Of a stretch of DNA of 54,048 bases, positions 1 to 9,199 are shown in pieces. Both the position numbers and the translations under genes were made by a program. The stretch is from an uncultured Acidimicrobiales bacterium (lineage in GTDB: Bacteria > Actinomycetota > Acidimicrobiia > Acidimicrobiales > SHLQ01), in contig CALJDK010000184.1 of the NCBI GenBank assembly GCA_938023735.1, positions 1-54,048 on the forward strand. Direction: 5' to 3'. The first letter of the stretch is position 1, and the number at the start of each line of letters is the position of its first letter. The notes under the pieces are model-generated. The model was given only the letters and a program-made list of their open reading frames with translations, was not told the origin of the DNA and did no database searches.

Positions 1-3000
1 GTCGCCCCAACAACGACAGTTTCGACCGTGCCGCCGTCGACCACGACGGTCCCGCCCAATCGAGCCCCAACGACGGCCGATGAGTCGGTTGGAGTCCACG
101 AGGATGACCCGGCCGGAACTCCTGTGGTGCAGGTAAAGGTAAGTGACCCCGACGCTGGCGATTCCCATTCGTTCCTCATCGTCGGCGGAAACCCTGACAC
201 CGACGGTGACGGCATCAAGCCGTTCAGAATCGATGCCAACGGTGTGATTGAGGTCGCGGATACCGACGACGACATCGACTTTGGCGTCGATGGCCAGGAC
301 TTCGTACTGCTGGTTGGCATTGCCGATAGCGGCGGCCTGACCGCACTCTCGCAGGTCGAAGTAGCGGTACAGACTCGTCACACCCTTTCGCCTTGGGCGC
401 ATCTGGTCACGGTCAACGAGATCAACTCGACAAACACCCAGTTCGTCGAGCTCGTGAATCAGTCGGGTACCTCGGTCGACCTGTCGGGTTGGCGGATCAC
501 GGATGGCGATGTGGTCGCCAATGATCTCGACGCCGATCCCAACGTTCGCGTGGATGTGACCTTGCCAGCTAGCACGAAGTTGGCGGGCAACGGGCGCGCG
601 CTGATCACCGATGGCCCAATCGCCAGAACCGCTGCCGAATTGCAGGTGGCGAGGGACTGGAACAGCAGATTCTCTGCCGACCATGACGACCTCTACATCT
701 GGGATGCCGACGGAGCGTTGGTGGCCTATATGGCATGGGGAGACTCTTCAAATGCCGACCACCGGAACGACACGCCGCCGATCCGATTGTGGAACTTGTG
801 GGACCCAACCTTCGAGTCTGCACTGTCCACGGCAATGGAGCGGCGCTCGATCTCGCTGGCGATCGATGGCGGCGATCCATCCGATAGCGCCTGCTGGGAG
901 CCGACGACGAGTGGCGAGGCCAACGGTCGTTGCCCCGGTGTCGCACCAACCATCAGCACGTCGCCGACCACGCCGTTCAGGTACTCGCCCGGTGCGCCAA
1001 ACGATGTCTACATCGGCCCGGCTCCGGCCAACCAGATCATCAACGTTCACGAGGATGAACCCAACGGTGCGGCCGTTGCCCAGATCGACTTCAACGACCC
1101 CGACTCCAGTGTCTTCACCATCGACATTCTGAGCGGCAATATCGACGCCGACGGCGATGGAACCGGACCCTTCGAGCTTGCACCTTCGGGTGATCTCATC
1201 GTTACCGATGCTGACGATATCGACTTCGGCGTGGCGGGTCAGAATCTGCTCCTACGGATTCATGTCACCGATCACACGTCGATTCGTGCGTACTTCGAGG
1301 TCCGGGTTCTCACCCAGTCGCGTCACACCAAGTCGACACTGGTCGGGTCGGTTTTGATCACCGAAGTTAACTGGCAGAGCCAGCATCTCACCCCGCTGCA
1401 GGACGAGTTCATAGAGATACAAAACGTTGGTAGTGGTCCGGTCGACCTCACCGGCTGGACATTCGCCGATCACGATTCGGTAGAGGGCGTGCCCGACGCG
1501 AACCCGATGCTGTTCACGGTCCCCGCTGGGCCGTCGAACGGCTTGTGGCCTGGCCAGAAGGCGGTTCTGTGGCTTGGCCCATCGGGCGAAGCTGACACGG
1601 ACGCCGAAGGTGCCAGCTGGGTGTACCGCACCGAAGATTCAGCGTCGCTCTTTCATGTCGGTGATGACGTGTGGCTGCATGACGCCAACGGAGCGCTGGT
1701 TGCCTACATGGCGTTTGGCGACGACGCCGCCCCAAGCTCGGAAATAGATCCGCGGCCACCAATCGAGGCGTTCAGTCTCTGGGACACCGCGTATGAAGAT
1801 CAGCTCGGGACCGCCCACATCACCTACACACAGTCGGTAGCACTGGCCGTCGATGGCGATGCGGCGTCGGCTACACAGAGCGCGTGTTGGGAGCCCACCG
1901 GCAGCGGGAGAGCTTCGGCACGCTGCCCCGGTTTCGTGCACCCCACCTACGATAACGATCGGTCGCCGGTACGAAAGAGCTCGGTCGGCGCCAGCAACAA
2001 CAGTCCGACCTACATCGACAATCTGCTGATCAATCAGTTTGCAACGAATAACTCTGCGCCTTCCGCCGGGGATTTCATCGAGCTTCACAACCCGACAAAT
2101 CACACGATCAACCTGGCCCGGTACGAGCTGGAATTGGCGTTCGACGGTGTCGAACAGCCGGCGATCCCGTTGGGTAGCGGATGGATTTCCCCGGGTCAGT
2201 TCTTCCTCATCACCACCTCGTCCTCGGCGCTCGCCACATCGGCCGACCTGGTGTTGCCGGTGGCAGCCCTCCCCCAGAACATCGGCATCCGGCTCTGGCA
2301 CACCCGTGATGCATCGATCTGGTTTGAGGATTGGGAGCTGCACGTGGATCGGGTCGGCACAACCGAGCGTCACGATGGCGACCCCAGTACTCCTGCGCTG
2401 GCTCCAGCTGCGCCGGCTGATTTCCGCGAGTCCTTTGGGGTTCTTCCACTCTCGCCGAGCAACTACTACGAATTTGCCATGGGACGACGGGACAGTCGGG
2501 GCGGAAACTGCACCGATACCGACCACAACCATCTTGATTTCTCTCTGCGGATCGGGAAGCCCACTATCACGCCGAAGTCGCTGGCTTCACCACCGAAGCT
2601 TTGTGGCGTGGTAGTCGCACCAACCACGAGCAGCTCGTCGTTGGTGATCAGCGAGCTCTGGCTCTCGGGCCGCGACAACTTCGACGATGAGGGAGTCTCG
2701 ATCTTCAATCCGACCTCTGCCACCCAGTCGCTCGTTGGCCTTTCCGTGAACTACGACGGACCGAACGGCGCCAGCGTCATCCATACCTTCACCAACGCCG
2801 ACCCGGTGACCGAGCTCTTGCCCGGCCAGAACGTTCTGCTTCGAAGGACGATCGCGCCGGCCTTGCCAGCCAACGAATCCGCCGATATCACCTTCGGGCC
2901 GGGCCTCGGCGATGCGCATCAAGGACGAGTGCAGGTATGGCTGGCTGACGAAACCGACGCTCGTATCGATGACATCGTGCTCGACAAGATCTCCGATGGC

Positions 3001-3153
3001 ACCACGCTTCCACCACTGGTGAGCTACGTGACTCGGTCATGGGTTCGTGCCGGTGGGGGTTGCGTCGATACCGATAGTTCGGTCGACGATTTCGAGTACC
3101 GAACGCTCCTGCGCCATCGGCATTCCCGGTACCCGCTTCGGCCTTGCCCGTAG
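1..3153 (+). CDS. Lamin-tail/cadherin-like domain secreted protein (5' end outside window)
   Basis: The reading frame is open from base 1, so the protein begins upstream of the window; the first in-frame GTG at 28 lies inside a Thr/Pro/Ser linker and is not a credible start. What is visible is about 1050 residues. Counting from base 28, there is a cadherin-like unit (about 20-115, with VHEDD and Asp-rich DPDAG and DTDGDG calcium-type motifs), a lamin-tail domain (about 125-250, 'FVELVNQSG...VDLSGW'), a second cadherin-like unit (about 335-430), and three more lamin-tail-like units (about 440-610, 680-830 and 890-1010). Lamin-tail domains in bacteria usually sit in large exported or surface proteins; that this one is exported is inferred, because the signal peptide would be off-window. 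No sorting motif or membrane anchor is seen at the C-terminus. It ends 22 bases before the convergent thiolase-like gene. The function is unknown. Confidence 0.85.
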   Translation, partial: VAPTTTVSTVPPSTTTVPPNRAPTTADESVGVHEDDPAGTPVVQVKVSDPDAGDSHSFLIVGGNPDTDGDGIKPFRIDANGVIEVADTDDDIDFGVDGQDFVLLVGIADSGGLTALSQVEVAVQTRHTLSPWAHLVTVNEINSTNTQFVELVNQSGTSVDLSGWRITDGDVVANDLDADPNVRVDVTLPASTKLAGNGRALITDGPIARTAAELQVARDWNSRFSADHDDLYIWDADGALVAYMAWGDSSNADHRNDTPPIRLWNLWDPTFESALSTAMERRSISLAIDGGDPSDSACWEPTTSGEANGRCPGVAPTISTSPTTPFRYSPGAPNDVYIGPAPANQIINVHEDEPNGAAVAQIDFNDPDSSVFTIDILSGNIDADGDGTGPFELAPSGDLIVTDADDIDFGVAGQNLLLRIHVTDHTSIRAYFEVRVLTQSRHTKSTLVGSVLITEVNWQSQHLTPLQDEFIEIQNVGSGPVDLTGWTFADHDSVEGVPDANPMLFTVPAGPSNGLWPGQKAVLWLGPSGEADTDAEGASWVYRTEDSASLFHVGDDVWLHDANGALVAYMAFGDDAAPSSEIDPRPPIEAFSLWDTAYEDQLGTAHITYTQSVALAVDGDAASATQSACWEPTGSGRASARCPGFVHPTYDNDRSPVRKSSVGASNNSPTYIDNLLINQFATNNSAPSAGDFIELHNPTNHTINLARYELELAFDGVEQPAIPLGSGWISPGQFFLITTSSSALATSADLVLPVAALPQNIGIRLWHTRDASIWFEDWELHVDRVGTTERHDGDPSTPALAPAAPADFRESFGVLPLSPSNYYEFAMGRRDSRGGNCTDTDHNHLDFSLRIGKPTITPKSLASPPKLCGVVVAPTTSSSSLVISELWLSGRDNFDDEGVSIFNPTSATQSLVGLSVNYDGPNGASVIHTFTNADPVTELLPGQNVLLRRTIAPALPANESADITFGPGLGDAHQGRVQVWLADETDARIDDIVLDKISDGTTLPPLVSYVTRSWVRAGGGCVDTDSSVDDFEYRTLLRHRHSRYPLRPCP

Positions 3154-3175
3154 GAACCCGATCTGTCGACGGCCC

Positions 3176-4645
3176 CTAAAGCGTTTCGAAATGGCCGGCC
3201 TCGATCGTTACCTCGTGACCGCAGAACTCTTCGGTCTCAAGCCGTGCGAGAAGAGCCGGATCATCGCTCGCTGCGATGGTGCGCGAGTCCTCTGGGGTGT
3301 CGGCGACAATAATGGCTGTCGTCGGGCCGCTGCGATCGTGCAGCACGGTGTAGCCGGCGACCGTTGCGCTGCCGCTGTAGTCGGGAACCAGTGGCTTGGT
3401 GATGGTTACCGCAGCGGCGCGTTCGGTGACGTCGATGAATTGGTAGCCATCGGGGTTTGGCTGGGTGCCCCAGATTGCAAACCCCTGCTTCGTAAGAAAC
3501 CCCGATACTGCGCTGATAATCCCTCTGCTATCGGGCGTTTCCCGAAGGTGTTCAGCCAGTTGCGCCGTGCAGTGCAACACAAAATTGTTGAACGGCCCAC
3601 CACCAAAGGGCATCGCACCGCTGAACGAAAGATTGCGTTCGGGGTTGAGGCCCAGGGCTTCGACAAAGATGGCAACCGCAATCGGAAAGCAGGTGTAGAG
3701 CTCGACGAAGTCGAGATCGTCGGGTCCACAGTGCGCCGCCACGAGCGCTGCCTGGCCGGCGATCTCGGCGCCCCGCGATCGATCGAGTTCGCCGCGGGCA
3801 CTCACCACGACGGCGTGGTTGGCCTCGGTGAAAGCCTGCGGGTAAATCCGCTTGTCCGGCGCCACACCGAGACGGTCGGCCTCGGCCTCCGAGCACATGA
3901 GCAACGCCGATGCCTGATCGACACTCCAGTTGCTGACATGGTGCTTTCGATAGGGATACGCCAAGAGCGGCGCGGTGGCGATGTCGTGGGATGACACGAC
4001 CTCGCCGTCCCACCCATGTGGGCTATCGGCCGCGGTCTGGCTGAACCGGGCGTAGCGCTGGGCCATGAGCTGTTCGTGGTCGGATAGCGATAGCCCGCGA
4101 GCGTATCGCCACGCTGTTTCCAGGATGGCGTAGTACCCCACGGGCATGAAGCCCAGACCACTGGCTTGTTCGGCGGCGTCGAGGATGCCCGAGTACTCCG
4201 GGGTGAAAACCTCGTCGGGCTCCGACGGCGGGTCGGTGTCGGCATTGTCCGCAAGTTCAACACCCGCAGCTTTTGCCCGGGCCATCCGGTAGCCGGCTTC
4301 GCCACCCACGATGAGCGCACTGGTGATGGACCCCTCGGCAATGGCGGAGGCGGCATCGCTTAGAACGGTCTGCTGTGAAATGCCGGCGTGCACACTCACC
4401 GTGGTGGCCCGGGGGGCGTCGATGGCCGAGGCAATCAACCCCGCCGGGTTTGGATACTTCCATCGGCCAACCGGAACCAGGATCCGCTCGACGTTCTTGA
4501 GGAGGTCGGGTGCTCCGGCGTCGGCTCCGGCGGCCAGGGCGGCATCGATCATCAACTCGATCGGCTCGGCCGCTTCCAATGGGTCGTCTTCATGTTGGGA
4601 GATGAGTCCAACGCCAACGAGCACTGGGGTATTCAAACCGCTCAT
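3176..4645 (-). CDS. Thiolase-like acetyl-CoA acetyltransferase family protein (TLP1-type)
   Basis: This 489-residue protein has the thiolase fold from its N-terminus (VLVGVG...) and ends in an extra domain of about 80 residues (from 'SATVAGYTVLHDRSG'), the architecture of the mycobacterial thiolase-like protein type 1 with its additional C-terminal domain. In the region where classical thiolases carry the nucleophilic Cys (about residues 84-95) the sequence reads HAGISQQTVLS, with no cysteine. A conventional thiolysis or condensation mechanism is therefore doubtful, and an acyl-CoA binding or non-canonical role is possible. The start ATG overlaps the stop of the upstream isocitrate-lyase-family gene by four bases, so the two are translationally coupled and probably act on the same short acyl or organic-acid substrate. 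The family call is firm; the substrate is not known. Confidence 0.85.
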   Translation of the reverse strand: MSGLNTPVLVGVGLISQHEDDPLEAAEPIELMIDAALAAGADAGAPDLLKNVERILVPVGRWKYPNPAGLIASAIDAPRATTVSVHAGISQQTVLSDAASAIAEGSITSALIVGGEAGYRMARAKAAGVELADNADTDPPSEPDEVFTPEYSGILDAAEQASGLGFMPVGYYAILETAWRYARGLSLSDHEQLMAQRYARFSQTAADSPHGWDGEVVSSHDIATAPLLAYPYRKHHVSNWSVDQASALLMCSEAEADRLGVAPDKRIYPQAFTEANHAVVVSARGELDRSRGAEIAGQAALVAAHCGPDDLDFVELYTCFPIAVAIFVEALGLNPERNLSFSGAMPFGGGPFNNFVLHCTAQLAEHLRETPDSRGIISAVSGFLTKQGFAIWGTQPNPDGYQFIDVTERAAAVTITKPLVPDYSGSATVAGYTVLHDRSGPTTAIIVADTPEDSRTIAASDDPALLARLETEEFCGHEVTIEAGHFETL

Positions 4646-5568
4646 GAAAACCGCTGCTCGAGTGATTCGATTTCGGGGAGTCCAATCGTGTCGGTGAAGT
4701 CGCCGAAACCCATGAGGTCTGGGGCGATTCCGGCTGGCGTTCCGTCTTGCCGGAGGCGATCGAGGAACGCCTGCATGGCGCGGGTCGCAGACAGCAGAGT
4801 TCCGATGGGTGCGATGATGACCGAGAAGCCCAGTTCGGCGATGTGGTCGTAGGTGAGAGGCGGCGTCTTTCCACCTTCAGCCCAGTTGAACAACATCGGT
4901 ACGCCGGCAAATTCTGCGGCAACCTTCTCGATCTCGTCGACGCCGCTGAGTGCCTCGACAAAGAGCACATCGGCGCCAGCTTCGAGGAAGCGGTGGGCGC
5001 GCGAAATGGCCTCGTCGAGACCGTGGGGAGAGCGTGCGTCGGTGCGGGTAACGAGGACGAAGTCGGGGTCGTAACGAGCTTCGACGGCAGCCCGGATTTT
5101 TCCGACCATTTCGTCGGCGGCAATGACCTGCTTGTTCTCCATATGGCCGCACTTTTTGGGCAAGACCTGATCTTCGATGTGGATTCCGGCGACCCCGGCC
5201 CGTTCGTACTCCTGCACGGTGCGAATCACGTTGATTTGGTTGCCGTAGCCCGTGTCGGCGTCAGCCAACAGAGGGATGTCGATCGCCGACACGATCCGCC
5301 GAGCGTTGTCGACCATCTCGGCAAGACCGAGCAGACCCACGTCGGGTCGACCAAGAAGTCCGGCCGTTGTTCCGAAACCGGTCATATAGACGCCATCGAA
5401 ACCAGCCTGGCCGATGAGTCGAGCGCCCAGGGCGTCGTAGCAGCCGGGCAACACCAGCGGCTTGTTGGTCTCGAGTGCTTCGCGCAATAACTCACGCAAC
5501 CGTGCCGGGCCAGAAGAACTCGAACCAGATGAGCTCGGGTCAGGAGAAGGGCGCAGAAAGTCAGCCAT
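4642..5568 (-). CDS. Isocitrate lyase/PEP mutase family carbon-carbon lyase
   Basis: This is a TIM-barrel enzyme of the isocitrate lyase/phosphoenolpyruvate mutase superfamily. Visible hallmarks are the metal-binding DADTGYGN, the HIEDQ strand followed by the KKCGH loop that carries the catalytic Cys, and the VTRTDAR strand. These are shared by methylisocitrate lyase, 2,3-dimethylmalate lyase and oxaloacetate hydrolases, so the exact substrate (a 2-substituted malate or citrate-like acid) cannot be fixed. The start at 5568 (MADFLRPS, 308 residues) is preferred to one at 5598, because the longer form adds only ten poorly conserved residues and would crowd the divergent hydrolase gene. A Ser/Pro-rich stretch follows the start. 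It overlaps the downstream thiolase-like gene by four bases. Confidence 0.85.
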   Translation of the reverse strand: MADFLRPSPDPSSSGSSSSGPARLRELLREALETNKPLVLPGCYDALGARLIGQAGFDGVYMTGFGTTAGLLGRPDVGLLGLAEMVDNARRIVSAIDIPLLADADTGYGNQINVIRTVQEYERAGVAGIHIEDQVLPKKCGHMENKQVIAADEMVGKIRAAVEARYDPDFVLVTRTDARSPHGLDEAISRAHRFLEAGADVLFVEALSGVDEIEKVAAEFAGVPMLFNWAEGGKTPPLTYDHIAELGFSVIIAPIGTLLSATRAMQAFLDRLRQDGTPAGIAPDLMGFGDFTDTIGLPEIESLEQRFS

Positions 5569-5652
5569 GCGGGCGATGGTAGAGCGTGCGAGTGGCACGT
5601 ACCTCGGCGAAGCGTGGCCCCCACCAGGGTTCGTGCCCTACCGTGGGCGATC

Positions 5653-6270
5653 ATGTCTGCCAGTACTGCTCAAGAACCCGGGTTTCATGGTCGCCTCGGA
5701 TTCGGAAGTTCGCCAGCAGTGATCGTGGTCGACATGTGTCAGGCGTACTTCACCGCCGGATCGCCGCTGGACCTCGGGTCCACCGTGGCCCTCGATGGTT
5801 GTGTCGCGCTTGTCGAGTCGGCCCGTCGAGCAAGCATTCCGGTGCTTTGGAGCCGGGTCGAGTTCGAAAAAGGCGGCGCCGACGGTGGGGTGTTCTACCG
5901 CAAGGTAGCGGCGCTGGCCTCGTTTGACGCGGGCAATCCACTTGGTCACTGGTTGCCAGCGTTGGTCCCTAACCCTGACGAAACGGTCATCACCAAACAG
6001 GGGGCTTCAGCGTTCTTCGGCACAAAGCTTGCCGACCACCTACAAGCTGGCGGAATCGACACGCTCATCATCGCCGGAGTATCGACAAGTGGCTGCGTGC
6101 GTGCCACAGCGGTCGATGCGTGCCAGCACAACGTGGTGCCGATTGTTGTGGCTGACGCCTGTGGCGATCGCGCCGAGGCTACGCACCAGTCGGCGTTGTT
6201 CGATGTCGACGCGAAGTACGGCGATGTCGTGGCACTTGCTGAAGTTGTTGCGCACCTCTCTGGTGGTTAG
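5653..6270 (+). CDS. Isochorismatase-family cysteine hydrolase
   Basis: This 205-residue hydrolase carries the family's Asp-Lys-Cys triad: Asp in VIVVDMCQAYF near the N-terminus, Lys in TKQGASAFF and Cys in GVSTSGCVRATAVDA. The sequence style resembles N-carbamoylsarcosine amidohydrolases and the RutB ureidoacrylate amidohydrolase family, which remove carbamoyl groups. The ATG at 5653 is preferred over an in-frame GTG at 5614, as homology begins shortly after it and 84 bases then separate it from the divergent lyase gene. A RutA-like gene begins 55 bases downstream on the same strand, which favours an amide or carbamate substrate in nitrogen-heterocycle breakdown. The particular substrate is an inference. 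Confidence 0.87.
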   Translation: MSASTAQEPGFHGRLGFGSSPAVIVVDMCQAYFTAGSPLDLGSTVALDGCVALVESARRASIPVLWSRVEFEKGGADGGVFYRKVAALASFDAGNPLGHWLPALVPNPDETVITKQGASAFFGTKLADHLQAGGIDTLIIAGVSTSGCVRATAVDACQHNVVPIVVADACGDRAEATHQSALFDVDAKYGDVVALAEVVAHLSGG

Positions 6271-6325
6271 TGCTACAACATCGGTACGAACAAACACCCA
6301 CACAAACACAGATTGAGGTAGCGCC

Positions 6326-7375
6326 ATGGACGTCGGCATTTTCATTCCCATCGGGAACAACGGGTGGATGATGTCAAAAAACGCTCCGCAGTACATGCCG
6401 AGCTTCGCCCTCAACCAGAAGACCGCCATCGAGGCCGAGGCGCAGGGTTTCGAGTTTCTCCTCTCCATGGTGAAGCTCCGAGGATTCGGCGGCGATACCG
6501 AGTTCTGGGACCACAACCTTGAGTCGTTCACCCTCATGGCCGGACTTGCTGCGGCGACCCAGAAGATCAACCTGTTTGCCTCGGTGGCGCTGCCAACGAT
6601 GAACCCGGCGATGGTGGCCCGTATGGCGTCGACCATCGACGACATCAGCGACGGACGATTCGGTATCAATATCGTGTCGGGTTGGAACCAGATCGAGTAC
6701 AGCCAGATGGGCGAGTGGCCGGGCGACTGGTACTACGAGAAGCGCTACGACTACGGCAGCGAGTACGTCCAGATCATGCAAGAGCTCTGGTCCGATGGCG
6801 TTAGCGACCTCAAGGGCGAGTACTTCCAGATGGACGATTGCCGGCTGTCGCCGCCGCCGAAAGATGGCAAAGTGCCGTTGGTCTGTGCCGGACAAAGCGA
6901 CCGGGGTATGGAGTTCTGTGCCACCTACGGCGACTACCAGTTCATTATCGGTACCGAGGACCTCGACGTGGTTCGCGCTGATGCTGCCCGCCTGGTGGCC
7001 GCAGCCGAGAAAACCGGCCGCGATGTAGGGGTCTACGTGTTGTTCCAGATCACGATGGGCGACACCGACGAAGAGGCCCAAGCTAAGTGGCAGCACTATA
7101 AGGACGGCGCCGACCTCGAGGCCATCAAGTTCCTCATCGGTGCCGCCGAGATGGACACTGCTGGCGCCACCGCCGACAAGATCGCCGAAATGCAGCAGGC
7201 GTTCAACCTCAACATCGGCGCCATTGCCGGCAGCCACGCCACCATCGCCGCCCGCCTCGACGAGGTTTCGCAGATTCCGGGGGTGAAGGGCACGATGTGT
7301 GTTTTTGACGACTACCCGGTAGCGACCAAAGAGTTCGGCGAGAGGGTTATGCCCCTCATGGAGTCGCGGAAGTAG
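6326..7375 (+). CDS. rutA: RutA-like pyrimidine oxygenase (LLM-class flavin-dependent monooxygenase)
   Basis: The 349-residue protein matches RutA along its length, with PIGNNGW near the N-terminus, KLRGFGG followed by FWDHNLESFTLMAGLAA, RFGINIVSGW, WPGDWYY, VCAGQSDRGM and a C-terminal FGERVMPLM. RutA uses FMNH2 and O2 to open the uracil ring between N3 and C4, yielding ureidoacrylate (peracid), which RutB then cleaves. Here the only partner is the isochorismatase-family hydrolase just upstream; no rutC, rutD, rutE, rutF or rutG is in the window, although an unlinked flavin reductase lies at 42908. A TGAGG ribosome-binding site sits eight bases before the ATG. The RutA-family assignment is strong; uracil as the substrate is likely but unproven. 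Confidence 0.88.
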   Translation: MDVGIFIPIGNNGWMMSKNAPQYMPSFALNQKTAIEAEAQGFEFLLSMVKLRGFGGDTEFWDHNLESFTLMAGLAAATQKINLFASVALPTMNPAMVARMASTIDDISDGRFGINIVSGWNQIEYSQMGEWPGDWYYEKRYDYGSEYVQIMQELWSDGVSDLKGEYFQMDDCRLSPPPKDGKVPLVCAGQSDRGMEFCATYGDYQFIIGTEDLDVVRADAARLVAAAEKTGRDVGVYVLFQITMGDTDEEAQAKWQHYKDGADLEAIKFLIGAAEMDTAGATADKIAEMQQAFNLNIGAIAGSHATIAARLDEVSQIPGVKGTMCVFDDYPVATKEFGERVMPLMESRK

Positions 7376-7441
7376 CCCCGCTCACGGCTCTGCGCATCCG
7401 CCGTCATGTCGACGAGGGAAAGCGGGCCGTAAGCTGGAGCG

Positions 7442-9157
7442 GTGAACTCCGAGCCCAGCAACGACAGCGAACCCGAAGCATCGGACTTTCTTCGCGAACA
7501 GATTCGGGCCGATCTGGCGGCCAACACCTACAGCGGCCGCGTGAAGACGCGGTTCCCACCCGAGCCCAATGGCTTTCTTCATATCGGCCACGCCATGTCG
7601 ATCTGCCTCAACTTCGGGTTGGCACAGGAGTTTGGTGGCGAATGCAATCTTCGGTTCGACGACACCAACCCCGAGTCCGAGAGCGAAGAGTTTGTTCGCG
7701 CCATCATCGAAGATGTCGAATGGCTTGGGTTCGAATCGTCCGACCGGATCTACTTCGCTTCGGACTACTTCGATCAGATGTATTCGTGGGCCGAAGATCT
7801 CATCGAAAAGGGCCTCGCCTACGTTGACGATCTCGACTCGGAGACCATGTCGGAAATGCGCGGGGGTTTCACCACGCCGGGCACCGATAGTCCGTTTCGT
7901 GATCGGTCGATTGAGGAAAACCTCGACCTGTTCCGGCGGATGAAAGCGGGCGAGTTTGCCGACGGCGAGAGAGTGCTGCGGGCCAAAATCGACATGAACC
8001 ACGAGAACATGCAGATGCGTGACCCGGTGATGTACCGCATTCGCAACACACCGCATCATCGCACCGGCGACACCTGGCATATTTACCCCAACTACGACTG
8101 GGCCCATGGTCAGGAAGACGCGATCGAAGGGGTTACCCACAGTGTTTGTACCCTCGAGTTCGACAACAACCGCGAGCTCTACGATTGGTACCACGACCAC
8201 ATCGATCTACCGTTCGAAAAGCCCAACCAGTACGAGTTTGCTCGGCTCAACCTCACCCATGTTGTTGCGTCGAAACGCAAGCTCGCTCAACTGGTGGCTG
8301 ACGGGGTGGTGACCGGATGGGACGACGCCGCGATGCCGACTATCTCTGGCATTCGCCGTCGTGGCTACCCGGCCAAAGCCATCCGTGACTTCTGCGCCCA
8401 CATCGGCGTGGCGAAGACCAACAGCGTTCGCGAGATCGAGCTGCTCGAGTCGTTTGTTCGCAACGAACACAACGAGAACGCTGTTCGGCGTAGTGGCGTG
8501 CTTCGCCCGCTCAAGGTGGTTCTCGAGAACTACCCCGAGGGGAAGGTCGAGATGCTCGAAGCGGCAAACCATCCGAACGATGAGTCGATGGGTACCCGCC
8601 AGGTTCCTTTCACCCGCGAGCTATACATCGAGCAGGATGACTTTGAGGAAGACCCGCCGCCCAAGTACTACCGGCTCACGGTGGGCCGTGAGGTTCGTCT
8701 TCGCTACGGGTACTTCATCACCGCCACCGATGTGGTGAAAGATGCCGATGGCAACGTGATTGAGGTTCGGGCCACCTATGACCCTGAAACCAGTGGTGGT
8801 CAGGCACCCGATGGTCGCAAGGTGAAGTCGACGATTCACTGGGTTTCGGCGTCGGAGGCGGTGGACGCCAGCGTGGTGCTCTATGACCGCCTCTTTACCG
8901 CCGAGCATCCTGCCGCCGATGGTGCCGATCCGCTGGATTCGCTAAATCCGAACGCGAAAGAGCTGGTGGTTGGCGCCAAGCTCGAACCATCGATGGCCAA
9001 CATGGCTCCAGGCCAGGTGGTGCAGTTCGAACGCCTCGGCTACTTCGCTCACGACGTCGACACCCCAATGCTGTTCCACCGCACCGTCGGACTTCGCGAC
9101 GAGTGGGCCCGGCTACAAAAGACCAAACAAAAGCAAGGGAACCAGAAAACCAAGTAA
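7442..9157 (+). CDS. glnS: Glutaminyl-tRNA synthetase
   Basis: This 571-residue class I synthetase charges tRNA-Gln directly. The HIGH motif is at residues 47-50 (PEPNGFLHIGHA), followed by RFDDTNPE, the acceptor-binding region, and the second signature at about 274-281, which reads VVASKRKL where the E. coli enzyme has VMSKRKL. The anticodon-binding beta-barrels run to the C-terminus (PVKL-like 'PLKVVLENYPEG', 'RQVPFTRELYI', 'HWVSASEA'). The length equals the bacterial/eukaryotic-type GlnRS. It starts with GTG. Most actinobacteria make Gln-tRNA through GatCAB, so a GlnRS here points to a lineage-specific acquisition. Gene order gives no further clue: the gene stands alone between rutA and a convergent gene. 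Confidence 0.96.
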   Translation: MNSEPSNDSEPEASDFLREQIRADLAANTYSGRVKTRFPPEPNGFLHIGHAMSICLNFGLAQEFGGECNLRFDDTNPESESEEFVRAIIEDVEWLGFESSDRIYFASDYFDQMYSWAEDLIEKGLAYVDDLDSETMSEMRGGFTTPGTDSPFRDRSIEENLDLFRRMKAGEFADGERVLRAKIDMNHENMQMRDPVMYRIRNTPHHRTGDTWHIYPNYDWAHGQEDAIEGVTHSVCTLEFDNNRELYDWYHDHIDLPFEKPNQYEFARLNLTHVVASKRKLAQLVADGVVTGWDDAAMPTISGIRRRGYPAKAIRDFCAHIGVAKTNSVREIELLESFVRNEHNENAVRRSGVLRPLKVVLENYPEGKVEMLEAANHPNDESMGTRQVPFTRELYIEQDDFEEDPPPKYYRLTVGREVRLRYGYFITATDVVKDADGNVIEVRATYDPETSGGQAPDGRKVKSTIHWVSASEAVDASVVLYDRLFTAEHPAADGADPLDSLNPNAKELVVGAKLEPSMANMAPGQVVQFERLGYFAHDVDTPMLFHRTVGLRDEWARLQKTKQKQGNQKTK

Positions 9158-9189
9158 CGCTGCCTGGAACGGATGCCGTTGGGAGCGTT
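9156..9189. terminator. Candidate bidirectional terminator between glnS and beta-helix gene
   Basis: Nested inverted repeats fill the 42-base gap between convergent genes: outer arms AACGCT (9156) and AGCGTT (9184), and inner arms AACGG and CCGTT around ATG (9168-9180). There is no clear T run on either strand, so the call rests on placement and pairing. Confidence 0.4.
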
Positions 9190-9199
9190 CTCAACAGTC

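Noticed and set aside
6262..6325. GlnR-like half-sites before rutA (GCTAC and GGTAC 11 bases apart)
   Set aside because: Only one pair is in register and neither element is a good GaAAC; the surrounding CA-rich sequence yields AC dinucleotides by chance.
7728..7740. GGTTCGAATC, a T-loop-like string, as a tRNA
   Set aside because: It lies inside the glnS coding frame and has no acceptor or anticodon arms around it.
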